A stretch of DNA of 64,000 nucleotides from Strigops habroptila (GCF_004027225.2 NC_046358.1:4182720-4246719), one strand, 5' to 3'. Shown: positions 11,886 through 24,012, counted from the stretch's first letter. Numbers and translations are program-made. The notes: generated from the sequence alone by a model not told the origin.

Positions 11886-11943
11886 TCATGGAATCATAGA
11901 ATCATAGGATAGTTAGGGTTGGAAAGGACCTCAAGATCATCCT
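11886..11943 (-). mobile_element. CR1 LINE terminal fragment, copy 7
   Basis: Only about 58 bases remain: reversed tail 'catggaatcatagaatcata' followed by 'ggttggaaaggacctcaaga'. The 'atagttagggttggaaagga' form matches the ends of copies 14 and 15, a separate subfamily from the 'atggtttgggttgga' majority. Confidence 0.85.
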
Positions 11944-13600
11944 CTTGTCCCAGGACTTTGTGAAAATTTGGAGCTGGACCCACAACTGGACATTGCAGTG
12001 CTGAGCATCACATTGATATAGCTGCAAGTCCATAGGGAAATCCAGCTTTAGAACCAGTTCTGGGCCAGACTGTGCAAGACATGGGCTCATCTCCGTCGCA
12101 GGTAGGTACTTGCACTGTTTGCAGTTCCCTGCGAGCAACATGCAGTGAAACTCCTGCGTTCCTCTTGCAGTGCCTGCTCTGTCTCTGGGCTTCTGTGCAA
12201 AACTTGTCTCTAGTGCATCAGTTATGGGAGTTTGGGAAGGCTTTTGTAGCCGGAAAACATGGAGGGATTGTCACAGGCAGCAGGGAGCAAGGAAGCCAAG
12301 AAAACCTATAGATGGCACTTCAAGTGGGGTATTAAATCAAATGAGTGAATTTATTTATGAAGGCAAGCATCACACTTATCAGGGTATGTAAAACTGGCTT
12401 GAATCCTGAAGTCCTGGTAAAGGAAAAGGGTGTTCGCAGCTCTTACTACAGGAGAGAAAGGAGCAGGAGCTCCATGTCACGGTTTGTATTTGAAGGCTCA
12501 GTCTAAATCTATTCCTAATTGGTATAAACCTGAGGTTGAAGAATCATTGTATTTCTGGGAGATGACAGGCTGCAGTCTCTTCCTTTGCTTGCCATGAGCT
12601 TCTTTTAACAGGGGATTTTGTTATCCCTTGACTGTGCTCTTGCCCTGCATTTATCAATGTCATTGCACCCTTGAAGTTGTCTTTGGCAACAGGTTTAGAC
12701 AGGAACCAGAACTGATGTTTGCTCCTGCTGAGCCCAGAGCCATGGCCAGTGCAGTGTGTGGTGGCACAGAGGCACAGGCACACGTGAGAATGAGCTGGAC
12801 CCTGAAATTCAGTGGGGCTGAGGTTGGGGCAGAGGCACCAAATCCCGCCTTCTCCGCCTGTTCCCGAGCTCAGAGCATTATGTTGGTGTCAGTACTAATT
12901 AGGCTTTTTCAAGGCCTGTTTGAGCTTTGATTACCAGCTGACAGGTATGTACAATCCCCCTTCTGGGATCTGTAACTCCCTGCAAATCATCAAACTGTCT
13001 TCAGCCAGCTTTGGACCAGAGGAGTTTTGCCAGAGGCATCCTGCATCTGTTGCATCATATACAGTACATTAAAACCATCTTTATTGCTCTTTAAAAAGAA
13101 ACCACAGTTGTTAGAGTCCTGAATGCTCAGCCCTCATGTACTTCCTTGCCTGTGTAGTTATGCGCCCATGTTACCCCCCATTGCTTTGAGACATGGTAGT
13201 ACATAAGGCAGCTAATCATTTAAAGCTATATTCATCCTTCCTCTTGGAAAGCAATAGTGGCAGATACATAATGATATGCTGGATTGAGGGGGGTGTGTGT
13301 GATTCAGGCCCATCTGTAATTTATCCAGTGGGAAATGCAGGGGGAATGTCTTTGTTCATTTGTCTTATTCAAACATGCCTATCACAGACTCTTGATGTCT
13401 GTGCGATGATCTGGGATGGGGGGAGGGAAAAGAAATTAGAGAGGAACAAATTGATGACAGCCATTACAAAAGGGATGGAGTCCCCATCAGCGCCCAACGG
13501 AGAGCGGCGGAGCCTGTCTCCCTGGAGAAGGGCCGTGAAGTGAGGGCTTGCCAGGGCCACTGGTGGCTTCCACTTCACGCCCCTGAGTGAGACAGGAGGG
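11944..13600. other. Single-copy DNA, no gene seen
   Basis: No exon or repeat recognised. The frame at 12,628-12,930 on + and the overlapping 12,544-12,783 on - have no family resemblance. Confidence 0.55.
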
Positions 13601-13628
13601 CACGTGTGGGGAAACACGTGTGGGGAAA
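13601..13628. repeat. 14-base tandem duplication, each unit with a CACGTG E-box
   Basis: The unit cacgtgtggggaaa occurs twice in perfect head-to-tail order. Each copy contains the palindromic hexamer CACGTG, the binding core of bHLH-ZIP factors such as USF and MYC/MAX. Whether it is bound is unknown. Confidence 0.9.
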
Positions 13629-13715
13629 CAAGCTGCTCTACTTGTGCGCTTGCCAGGATGGTTTAAGTGAATGGAAAGGGAAGGTTTCAAACCAGATAGT
13701 TTGTAAAACCCTAAG

Positions 13716-13806
13716 TCATAGAGTCATGGAATGATTTGCATTGGAAGGGAACTTAAAGATCATCCAGTTCCAACCACCTGCCATGGTCAGGGACACCTTC
13801 CACTAG
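13716..13806 (-). mobile_element. CR1 LINE 3' fragment, copy 8
   Basis: About 90 bases read on + as 'tcatagagtcatggaatgat', then 'ttggaagggaacttaaagat' and 'ccaaccacctgccatggtca', ending at 'accttccactag'. The tail units are mutated, so this is an older copy. Confidence 0.9.
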
Positions 13807-16545
13807 AAAGAAGATGGGTATCGGTAGATGTTCTTGTCAGATGTTCACATCAGCAGCCACTTTCTTTTTCTCAATCTAGGAGTTTTTAAAAACAAATATG
13901 GCTAGGCTACTTGGTAGAATTTGCCCTTCTTCAGGTAGTATTATGGGATTGATTAAACCTTGCAGCATCCTGAGAGTCCATCAGGAAATGTAGTTGAGAC
14001 TGCTCTTCTTGTACATCAGAGCAAACTCAACAAGTGGAGTTGGGTTTTAGGAAGGCTGCAGAGAGTCAGTGTCCAGTTCTGCAGGCTAAAGCTGTTTTGG
14101 GCTATTACCATTTCACCATTTCACTAGTGATCAGTAAGCAGCAAAATCTCCTGCAGAGAGCAAGACTTTGCCATGACTGGTTAGAGTTTGAAGCAGGAAT
14201 CAGGGCACAGCTGAGGGATCCTTGTCCCTCCTTCCATCAACTCCTTCCGCTGCCTCGGTGCTGTGCCGAGCCCGAGTACAGCGATTCCCTCTCCCACAGC
14301 TCCCCATCCCTTGCTTCGCTTTCAAAATCAGCATTCTGGCTAATGTCATGGTTATTTGCAAAGTGTGTGAAATATTCCTGCATGTACCAAGGTGTCACAT
14401 TTAACATGCAGCTTCTTGTTTTGAGGCTATAAAACCAGAGCAGCCCCATAGCAGCAGAAGACAACACACTGACAGCTACAAATTGGAATGTTTTAGTGTT
14501 TTAGTCAAAGGGAAATTCATGAAGACATTCTTTTCACTTCCACTCAGAACAACATCTCAGTTTTACAAGTGAACATTTCTCACCAAGTGGAGTTTTAGCT
14601 TTCCATCACCCAGAGCTGCCAGAAGCAGTTTCCAGGCCCCTTTATTTATACAAGTTATGAAAGCAGAAAGGTCACTTCTCTGTCTATCTCTCAAGCTTTA
14701 ACAAAAACAATAAGGTGCCCAGACATCACTGGAAGAACCGTAAAGCTTTGACAGACGGGCAGTGTTTCACTCCTAAACCTGGTCTCATGCCAAACCTTAA
14801 TGTGAAAGCATGAGAATGGCAAGAAGGAATGGCATTATTAGGTATTTCCTGTGTGCTCTGGAATCTCAGTATCTCCCCAAACTATGAAAGCGAGTGCACA
14901 ATTCTTTCTGTCCAAGACAAATCAAATGTTGAAGGGAAATGAATGAGAAATGGCATTTTCCAAGTCAGATTGTTGAAATTTTATCTATTCTTAAATTCAT
15001 ATTTTCAACATAACAAAATCTTCAAGGGTTTTCTTTTCTTGGCAGTTAAAATTAAGCATAGCTTTTAATCAGAATCCATTCAATTTATGTGAAGCAGGGA
15101 AGAAACTAAGCTCAGATTTTAGCCATTCTGAAAGAGACGAAAAAGTAAAACCATTTTTCCTGACCATATCTCATGAGTAGGCAGCACAAAAGTCAAAACG
15201 CCGCTTCCTGGTGCTCCTATGGTCACATAACTTTTAGCAACAGGCTGCTCCCATACCACAGAAATATCATTTAGATTTCCTTTTTGAATCTGATCCATAC
15301 CCATCATTTTAATGGATCCCCCAGAAAGAGATCTTTTTTCCCCATAATCCCTAATATCTCCTTCTTCTACCTGGTGAGTAAGATCATGTGAGAAGCCACT
15401 TTCCAAAGCCTGGATCCTGTATTCCAGCATACAAAGTTCAGAGCCACATCTGAGCATCTCAAAAGACCAGCGGCATTTTCATACAGAGGGAGAAGAGATT
15501 CAGGGGAGCAAGCTCATCTCCATTGCTGGTGGCAATCAGAGGCCCCAAGTCTTGTACATCAGTTTCCACAAGCTTAATTTTACTGACTTTCTTGCGGCTA
15601 TTCCTGATTTATGACAATAGGAGATTAAAATGAGGCTCAGGGAGGATAGCTTCCTGCTGAAATCCCCAAAGAGACAAGATCTTGCATTATTTCACATCAG
15701 AGTAAACAATTCCTTTGGACAAAAGAAAACCCACGAAAGAGATAAAGATCCATCCAAATGCTAAGACAGATGGGTTCCTTCAGAGCTTCCTTACTAAGCA
15801 AATACATCAGTGTCACGTTCAGTAACGTAACAGGCAATTTAATATAGGATATAATTCATGAGGATGGGGGGAGATGGTCCAGGACCCACATCCCAGTGGA
15901 TGGGGGTGTCCATCCTGATGATCTGAAAGGCTGGTCCATGCAGGTATTCTGTACTAGGAGTTCTCCTTCCTTACCATCACTGTACAGACAGAACGGGAGA
16001 GTGCAAGCAGCTGCTGCAGAAAGACCAAGTTAGGAGGAGAGAAGCTGTCAGGAGTCAGACATTTGTGGTTAAGACACAGGGAGGGTGGAAAGCTGGTACG
16101 TGCCATTTGCAGAGATGCTTTATTTCTGAGAACAAATAGGGAAGAAAAAGGCATTTCAGGCCTTTGCAGAAAGAGCCAGAACAAGTGAACAGACCTTGGC
16201 AGTGCAGTTCCCCCTAGAAACGAACAATGGAAAGTCACAAAAGCCTCAGGGCATTATTAAGAATTAAAAATAACAGCTCGCAGAGCTGAACCTGGCACTC
16301 TCCTGGTGTCTGGCATATGCAGCTCTGCAGCAGACGGAGGTGCATCGCTGCCCTGTAGACCTCCATAGGAACCACCACTGCTGAGAGTGATCTACAGGAG
16401 GTGACCAACATGGGCAGAAATTGTGTTAGCAAGCACAAGGCTGGGGTAATAATTCATATTGATAGGCAAGAAGTGTGTTTGCCATCCTGTACTTCCAAGG
16501 TTTTCATTTTGTTTGTCTTCAGGATGGATTAGAGCTTGGTTTTGG
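13807..16545. other. Single-copy DNA; one unrecognised - strand open frame
   Basis: No CR1 copy or known exon is present. The stretch contains the 113-codon - strand frame at 15,119-15,457 listed separately and an overlapping pair of short frames at 14,034-14,467. AT-rich sections at about 14,960-15,080 look like ordinary non-coding DNA. Confidence 0.5.
15119..15457 (-). other. Unrecognised 113-codon open frame
   Basis: On the - strand this frame runs from an ATG at 15,457 to a stop at 15,119-15,121. Its translation is mixed in composition (LEYRIQALESGF, MMGMDQIQKGNLNDI, VTIGAPGSGVLTFVLPTHEI) rather than low-complexity. The sense strand is purine-rich, as coding exons often are. A donor-like CACCAG|GTAGAAG lies inside it. 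No family is recognised, no acceptor upstream is convincing, and a frame of this length is expected by chance several times in 64 kb. Confidence 0.15.
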
Positions 16546-16718
16546 ATAGAATCATAGAATCAGGTAGGTTGGAAAAGACCTTTCGGATCATCAAGTGCAA
16601 CCATTACCCCAGCACTGCGAAGGCCACTACTAACCCATGTCGCTTGAGGGCCTCATCCACATGGTTTTTGAATGCTTCCAGGGACACTTCCCTGGGAAGC
16701 CTGTTTAAAGCTTTTCAA
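16546..16718 (-). mobile_element. CR1-family 3' fragment of a divergent subfamily, copy 9
   Basis: Read on +, 'atagaatcatagaatcaggt' is followed by 'aggttggaaaagacctttcg', 'gatcatcaagtgcaaccat', 'ccccagcactgcgaaggcc' and 'cttccctgggaagcctgttt'. This is the 'ggaaaagacctttaagatcatcaagtccaa' type of CR1, different from the majority and shared with copies 18 and 22. Compared with copy 22 it lacks the 'ggtgactccagcact' segment, so it carries an internal deletion. Confidence 0.88.
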
Positions 16719-16890
16719 TGAAAACAATGGAAATGCAACTACCTGTTCAATGAGGTGGGGACTGCTTAGACCTGCTCTAAGGAAGGGCTTTGAGTCTGGG
16801 TCACCTATGGCCGCAGAGAAGCCTTAGCTGCTGGCTGTCCTTGAGAAGGGGCATCCACCTTGATATTGAACTTCTGAGGTATGAGAAACT

Positions 16891-17090
16891 TCACAGAATC
16901 CCGGACTGGTTTGTGTTGGAAGGGACCTTAAAGCTCATACAGTTCCAACCCCCTGTAACGGGCAGGGACACCTTCCACTAGAGCAGGTTGCTCCAAGCCC
17001 CTGTGTCCAACCTGGCCTTGAACACTGCCAGGGATGGGGCAGCCACAGCTTCTCTGAGCACCCTGTGCCAGTGTCTCACCACCCTCCTAG
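16891..17090 (-). mobile_element. CR1 LINE 3' fragment, copy 10
   Basis: About 200 bases, read on + from a single damaged tail 'tcacagaatcccggactggt' through 'ccttccactagagcaggttg', 'ctccaagcccctgtgtccaa' and 'gggatggggcagccacagct' to 'gtgtctcaccaccctcctag'. It lies opposite to copy 11, whose first base is about 250 bases further on. Confidence 0.94.
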
Positions 17091-17339
17091 TGACCTGAGA
17101 ATCTGCTCAAGCTGTCCAGAGCTGATGCTGCCTTTGGAGCTGCTCATCCACACTGCCTCCCACATTCCAACACCACCATCACACTGCCAGAGTCTGTTTG
17201 CCCTCTGAAAAATCTAGCAGACACCAGCGAGGTTGTCTTCTGCACCCCCGTGGCATCTTCTACACCTTTGGGCTCTCCAACTACCACCAGCTTTATCACA
17301 GTCCTCATTGCCTTCAGGTCTGGTGATATTTGTGGCCAA

Positions 17340-17622
17340 AATTGTAGTGATAGGACAAGCAGTAACAGGTTCAAACTTAAACAGGGGAAGTTCAGATTAG
17401 ATACAAAGAAGAAGTTCTTTACTGTGAGGGTGGTGAGGCACCGGAATGGGTTGCTCAGAGAAGTGGTAAATGCTCCATCCTTGGCAGTGTTCAAGGCCAG
17501 GTTGGACAGAACCTTGGGCAACATGGTCTAGTGTGAGGCGTCCCTGCCCATGGCAGGGGGGCTGGAACTAGATGATCTTAAGGTCCCTTCCAACACAAAC
17601 CATTCTATGAGTCTATGATTCT
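17340..17622 (+). mobile_element. CR1 LINE 3' fragment, copy 11
   Basis: About 280 bases starting abruptly at 'attgtagtgataggacaagc', then 'aaacaggggaagttcagatt', 'gtggtgaggcaccggaatgg', 'ggtaaatgctccatccttgg' and 'gtctagtgtgaggcgtccct', finishing with 'attctatgagtctatgattc'. It belongs to the 'tagtgtgagg' lineage with copies 1, 3 and 15. The open frames at 17,144-17,531 on both strands are products of this element. Confidence 0.95.
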
Positions 17623-19194
17623 AAAAATGCCCTGCCTCCTCCATCTTGCCATCAAACAAAGGGGCCACCATACAACAGGCACTGAGATGCTGCAGCCGAC
17701 AGACTGTTCTGTCATCTGGATCTACTTTGTTCAGGAAAACCACTTAGTTTACAAATATTTGCATTTAAATGCCTCTCTGCCCACTTAATTCAAGCCGGTG
17801 CTGCATAAAAAAAAGAGGAAAGCTTCCTTAGAGAAAAGCAAAACACAAAGCCCAGGCGCGGGGAACTGCTCCTTCACTAATGCCACATTTTCCACAATGG
17901 AAATAATTGTCTCTCTTCACGTTTGACAGTAATCTGCAGTCCCAAAACAAACAGGGCTCCTCTTGATTTTGCTTCAGGGTGTTTCCCATCTGTCGAAGGG
18001 GAGCAGGAGATGGCAGCCAGCCACAGCGGAGGTACAGCTTGCTCAACTTCACACTCCTTGTTTTCACCTCAGAGGATCCTGGTGGCAAAGGGCTTCACTC
18101 ATTCCTTGACCATCAGGACAGACACACAGGTACCTGTTGCTCCTTCATTTTAGGACTGGCAAGGGAAGGCAATAAGCTCCTTAGAAGTGGTGTGATGGAT
18201 TGCTTGTATATGGGTCTTGGAGCCAGAAGGAAAGGGACTGTTTCACACCAGAGCTGAGACGTGGTATCTTGGATAACCAAGGTATGCAACAAAAAACTGT
18301 CCAAGATCCACCAATTCTATGTGTAATTTTGTCTCCTTTTCTGAGACGTTTATTTGCAGAAACAGTAAATTCATGCTGATATTTTGAGGGAGTTATTTTT
18401 GTGCTAGCTGAAATCAGAATTCCATGTTTAATAAATATCTGTACCTGGAATACTTCATACAGAGAGTAAAGCTGGGGAAATCCTAAAGAAATATCGAGTG
18501 GCTTTGAGCAATGGGTTACTGAACAGCTCCAGTACATTTGGGACAATCTAGCCCTTCTGCACGACAGGCTGAGAGGAATTCTGGGACCTGATTGAAGAGT
18601 TCAGAAGAGACTGTCCCTTGCTTAATGGTTGATTGTACTTTCATAAGCATGGTGCTTTAAGCTTTATGCTTAAAGAGTTTTCCTAATTCTTTAATTTAAT
18701 TATAAATTTAAGTTTTAAGTATTTATTCAAGCATTACATTACTGTGGGTGCAATGCAAAGGAAGACAGAAGCATCATGAGGTGGAGTATTGCTTTCTGGT
18801 TATAGATGATCCTCTTGCCTTTAGTAGGAAAACACGTTTGGGCACTCCGTAATCTTAAGAATCTCCCCAGTGCACAAACTGCAGCTTTGTCTCTCTTGAG
18901 TTGTGCTTGCGTATTAGAAAGGAGGAAAAACATTCAGCTTCAGATAGGAGGAAGGTTCTCTGAAAGAGCAATACAGGCTGTAATGGAACATAATCTAAAC
19001 ATACAAGGGTCTGTGTGGTCCTTTGACACAGTAGCTGGCAAAGGTTCTGTCACCCTTTGATACCTGCATAACAGATGCCTAGGAAAGGGCAAACAAGGCA
19101 GATTTTAAGCACATATTTCCAGACTTCCAGCAATTTAATATCTTTGTGTTTAACAGCTCTAGATGAATTTTTCCCTCAATTTACCCTTCTAGTA
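17623..19194. other. Single-copy DNA, no gene seen
   Basis: No exon is recognised. The section at about 18,620-18,740 is strongly AT-rich and contains a perfect 8-base hairpin at 18,655-18,675 (ctttaagc, spacer tttat, gcttaaag). Confidence 0.5.
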
Positions 19195-19360
19195 CTATTT
19201 ACATCCAAACATCCTGTGACAGGAAATTCCATGGCTTAACTCTAGGCTGGATGAAGAAGTATGTCTGGGTGTTTTGAGTCGGTCACTAGCTGGATTTGGG
19301 CTTTTTTTTAGGTCTCTTCTATTCCAGGAATAGAAGATTTGGTGACTACCCCAGGTGGTG
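19195..19360 (-). mobile_element. Possible ancient L3/CR1-like relic
   Basis: The order of words 'tgtgacaggaaattccatgg', 'cttaactctaggctggatga', 'agaagtatgtctgggtgtt' and 'gatttggtgactaccccagg' follows the reversed 3' part of old L3/CR1-type elements (attccatagcttaactatg...gtgaagaagtacttcc...tttggtgaccccta). The call rests on remembered consensus words and is diverged, so confidence is modest. Confidence 0.4.
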
Positions 19361-20749
19361 AAAGGACTGAATTCCATGTAATGGTACTCCTTTCCTCAGG
19401 ATGAACCATTTCTAAGACTAATATCTGCCTATGGGCAAAGCTTGGCTTTTGCCAGGCAAGCTGTCAGGCGATACACAACAGGCAGAGGGAAGTAATCACG
19501 TTGTCCCAAAGGGATCCTTAACACATGGAGGCTTAGACAAGAAGATCAGGTTTGGGGAATAATAACTGGGAGAATGCTGGCAGGGAAGGGGATGCAGACA
19601 TCTGCACCATGTGGCTGACAGACCAGAGACAATTCAGGTCCAGGAAAGACCAAAAAGCTTGCTGTAAAGCTTAAAATAAAATCTGTGAAGGCAGGGAAAG
19701 GATTCCACAATGGGGCTCTCTGGAGATCTTTTCAAGTGAGCACTCTAGGCCTTAACACTTTTGGAGCTGCTGTTTGATATCTGGTGTAAAACAAAATCCA
19801 CCCAACTCCTTCAGTGAGCATTTGGAAAAGCAATTCAAAGAGCTGGCATCTATTTCCCAAATGCATCAGGACTGCGTCAACTGCAATCTTCAGATAAAAC
19901 AAGGGAGACCTGCAGATAAGCAGCATCCCAGAAACTTGATGGAGGTTGCATGTTTCTGCAGCCAGCCAGGAAAATGGGAATTTCATTCTACTTCCAATTG
20001 CCTCCTTCTCCATAGGCTTCAGAAGCACTGGACCACACGAGCTATGGATGGGTATCACTACAGGACAAGATGGCCATCAGTAAGGGGGAAGCCCACAGAA
20101 GCCTTGTGGCTTCAGTGACAGTTTCTTCCTGAGCAGTTTGGCTCGATTCAGAGTCAAAGTCACAAAAAGGAGGAGGGCAAGAAATGGCAAATGAATGAGA
20201 TAAGGTTTCTGGATCACAGTTTAGCCACCCTTCCTTAGGGACAGCTGTTAGTTAACACTGGAGATAACCCCAGTGTTGTAATAAGTACTGAAGCAGCTTC
20301 CTGCAGGGGGAACAGGCTGCCTGCAGTTACAGCAGGAGCCTTAATAGTGCTATCACAGATCTGCAGTTACAGCTCATCTGAAAACATGGGGTTCTTTTAA
20401 CATTAAAATGTAAATATTTCATCTGAATTATTTTTAACATTGAAAATGTTTCTCTTTTTCTGTTTTATATAAATGTCATTTCCTTACCTAATGGGGGCTG
20501 CAGTGAGAGTTCTTCACGCCCACAATCAACTCTACAGATGAGATGCTGGGATAAGAATACAGATCCAATGATGCCCGTAGAGTGATATCTGATAATGAGT
20601 CATTAATGAGACATTGGGTCTTAGAAGTGAAGAGTGATTTATGATAGATAGGTGGCTAAAGTCGCAAAATGTTTTTTGAGATAAAATACCTTATTTTTGG
20701 CTAAAATCCAAAACTTTTTTTTAAGGCATTTTTCTTTCTAAAGAAAATT
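19361..20749. other. Single-copy DNA, no gene seen
   Basis: The opposing frames at 19,732-20,118 overlap on both strands and have no family resemblance. A small inverted repeat, aacactgg...ccagtgtt, lies near 20,254-20,278. No other structure is seen. Confidence 0.5.
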
Positions 20750-20884
20750 TCATAGAATCACAGAATGGTTTGGGTTGAAACGGACCTTAAAGCTCATTCA
20801 GTTCCAACCCCCTGCCATGGGCAGGGACACCTTCCACTAGAGCAGGTTGCTCCAAGCCCCGTCCAACCTGAACACTGCCAGTGA
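20750..20884 (-). mobile_element. CR1 LINE 3' fragment, copy 12
   Basis: About 135 bases, read on + as 'tcatagaatcacagaatggt', 'ttgggttgaaacggacctta', 'gccatgggcagggacacctt' and 'gcaggttgctccaagccccg', ending in 'aacactgccagtgac'. The 'ggccttg' heptamer normally between 'aacct' and 'aacactgcc' is deleted. Confidence 0.93.
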
Positions 20885-23608
20885 CGTCTGAAAGTTGAAA
20901 GTGTCCAGAAAAGCACAGGCAAGATTTTTAAGGACGGCTAGTTACAAAGACAGGAGCCTTTCTGTAGGCAAGCACACATTTTGTGCACAAAAAAAGCAAT
21001 CACTTTATAAAGTACTCCCCAATCTAAGCAATGTTATATTTTGACAGTTGTAATTATAATGGCCTGTAGCCTTTGACTGTCCCTTTATGGAGCCTTTGCT
21101 GTTAATACTGAACTGATTTAGGGACTGGGGGTCCCTAACAGCAGCTGACTCTTATTAGGTCTTGTTTCTGGCAGTAGAAAAGCAAGACAAACAGGAGGAA
21201 GTCCCTCAACCCATGGCTGGAGCACAGAGGAGAATGGTAGCTCAGGTCAGCTCAAAGGGAAACAAGAACACAGATATTGTCTTGGTTTCCTGAGGTCTAA
21301 TGATGTGACTTCAAACACAGATCTCAAAGCAGATGACCGGGGCTTTATAAGACATTGTTGACAGAAGTGGCTGGTGTCTCACTGACTTTGGTGCCTTCAA
21401 TTTGATCCTCGATGCTGGGTAAGGAGGACATGATCATGAGTCCTGCCTCAGCCACTATGCTGCTAATGCCAGAACACACGGCAGTGCGGAATGACAGCCA
21501 CAATATGCCTCCTACGGTACCGTATTTACTTTTCCCTCCTCTGCTTTTGCTTTGTGTCCATCCACCCCTCAGCGTGAGCCCTCTTTGGGTACTGTGGGAG
21601 TTTCTATGCTGGTGCCATGCGCTGGGCAGAGGAAGGAAGATGAACCAAGGACATATCACAGGTGGTTGCCCCCTTTGCAAATGGAGTTTGACCTGAGCCA
21701 TTAGCACCGAGCTCTGCCAGTGACTGATTGAAGCACTTTGGTCCTGGGGTCAGACATGCCCATCCTTCTCCGATAACCTGGTTGCTGACATTTCTCACTG
21801 GGGCTCAGGAAAAGGAGGTTTCCGTACCCTCCTGGGCTGAAGCATTTCAGACTTTAATGACTCAAGTCTGTGGAACAGAAGCAATAAAGATGTGGGAGAG
21901 AAGGAGGGGAAGCAAACTCTCTCTCAAAGGTACCAAAGTGTGTAACACCTCGTAAAGCAGTGGGAACTGGAGCTCGGAAAGTTATTGGAATCAAGACTTT
22001 CATCTCCTGTCAATAAAGCGTTATCAGCACCGAGCCCAATTTTCGGCTCTTAATTCCAGATGTGCACATTGGAACTTCATGCCTCTTCTCATGCTGAAAC
22101 CTGCAGCTAAGTTCAGGCCCTGGGGCAGATGGAAGGCAAACTAGAAACCAGACACGTTCCTGCCACTTGTGTCCAAATACAGGAGTGTTGGAGTATGCAC
22201 GAGGTTTATTCCCTGCTTTCCTGGGTTCCAGTCAGGAGGAAAGGCTGTGACCTTGCAATGTTCCCTTGAGGAGAATGAAGTGCACAGCTGAAATAATAGG
22301 AAAGGTCACGAGCTGTGGCTTCTCCGAGGTCTAGAAAAAGAGGAGCCATTCCATTTCCTGGATTCAATTATCCATAACAATAATTTTTCATTTGGAAAAA
22401 TCATTCGGATGAAGGCCTCTGGCTACGTCTTTTCTCCCAAGGGATCATAGTATGGACAGAAATGAAACCATATATTTACATAATGTGCCACAGTCCGGAA
22501 GAGATGGAGATGATAGCTCACAGTCTTCACTGCCTCTTATTCATCCCACATTGTCTGTTGGTGAAAACACAGCTATGCCACCTAAAAGCATGTCCTGCTC
22601 TTCCCTGCCAATCTCAGCCTGCATCTCAGTCCTGAGAAGCCAAATGTCACAAACCTTAATGAGTGAGTTGAAACCTTTATGCCAGAAGAAGGTGAACATT
22701 GCCACCATTGGAATACAAGTGAGGATCATGAGGCTGAGATCTAATACTCTTCAGTCAGGATGCTGAAGGTAATATCTAATCCCCATTGCCCTTGAAAGTA
22801 GGCAATTCACTTAACTGCTTGACTTAATTCACCAGCACTCATCTATGTTGTTCCATGTGGGTTAGCTAAGACGTCCTCTCCCAGCAGCAAGAAGCGCACC
22901 TCGCCTGCTCATGTCCTGCCTTAGTTTAGAAAGAGATGTGCAAGTGAGGTGGAAGTTACACGATGGTTGAGTTCATTGACCATAACAAGGATGTGCAATG
23001 TGGAGCTCTTCACTGGGCAGTTACAAAATGTCCCTATTACCTGTGATTTAGGAGACCTTAGAGTGCACTTTGGCTTTCCACGGATTATGCTTTGAGATCT
23101 GTGTTTGAAGTCACAATGAAAGCAGAAAAGTCACAACAGGACAAAGGTGAGAGATGCAGCAGGCACTTCTGGCAGCCTCTTTACATACTAAAATAACTAA
23201 ATATCATGCCTTTTGGGGTAGATGAAAGAGTAGTGCTCCTGTATTTTGATCTCAACTGTGTATTTGCCAAGGAACAATCGGAGAACAGCAGCTCCCTTCA
23301 GTAGCAGGCAGCCGCATGTTTTGGAACCAAATGCACAGGGAGTTGGAGACATTCCTGTACAAAACCCATGTTAAATTCTCTGGGAGCAGGGAATATGAAA
23401 GAAAAAAGGCAACAGGAGAAAGGGTAAGAAAGAGTAAAGGACAGAGAAACCCCTCTTGTGAGTTTCAGTAAATCTTTGTATTCAAAGTGAAAGCGATAGA
23501 AACACTAAACATTTTATAGTGCAGCTTCATTTGTTTAGGCTTCCCTATTGAGCATTAAATTTTATGGCACTTTAAAGAGTGCTTGATAGTTTTGTAAAGC
23601 CCTGCATT
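20885..23608. other. Single-copy DNA, no gene seen
   Basis: About 2.7 kb without CR1. Opposing frames at 21,345-21,798 and 22,452-22,766 have no family resemblance. The 23,460-23,610 segment is AT-rich with scattered ATTAAA/TTTATGG words. Confidence 0.5.
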
Positions 23609-23657
23609 AAACACACACGTACACACACACACGTGTATGTGCACATGCACACACGCA
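23609..23657. repeat. CA/TG-rich microsatellite
   Basis: Interrupted (CA)n with CG and TG steps (acacacacgtacacacacac, then gtgtatgtgcacatgcacac). The alternating purine-pyrimidine pattern can adopt left-handed DNA. Interruptions imply an old array. Confidence 0.85.
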
Positions 23658-23765
23658 GCTTTAACAGCCTCAACATCTTGTAGTGGCCCAATACATTCTA
23701 ATTTGACACTGTGAACTTAATGCAAAGCATCAGAAAACACCTTACTAGGGGAGAAGCCTTTGATG

Positions 23766-24012
23766 TTAGATATAAAGAAGGTTTTTTAGGTTAGATATAA
23801 AGAAGAAATTCTTTACCGTAAAGGTGGTGAGGCACTGGCGCAGGCTGCCCAAGGAAGTGGTGAATGCTCCATCTCTGGCAGTGTTCAAGGCCAGGTTGGA
23901 CAAGGCTTGGAGCAACCTGGTCTAGTGGAAGGTGTCCCTGCCCATGGCAGGGGGTTCGAACTGGATGAGCTTTAAGGTAACTTCCAACACAAACCGTTCC
24001 ATGATTCTATGA
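23766..24012 (+). mobile_element. CR1 LINE 3' fragment, copy 13, with internal duplication
   Basis: About 245 bases. The word 'ttagatataaagaag' appears at 23,766 and again at 23,791, a 25-base duplication just before 'aaattctttaccgtaaaggt'. The rest follows 'gaggcactggcgcaggctgc', 'ggtgaatgctccatctctgg' and 'tagtggaaggtgtccctgcc' to 'ttccatgattctatgac'. It mixes the 'aatgctccat' word of one lineage with the 'tagtggaagg' word of another. Confidence 0.94.
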
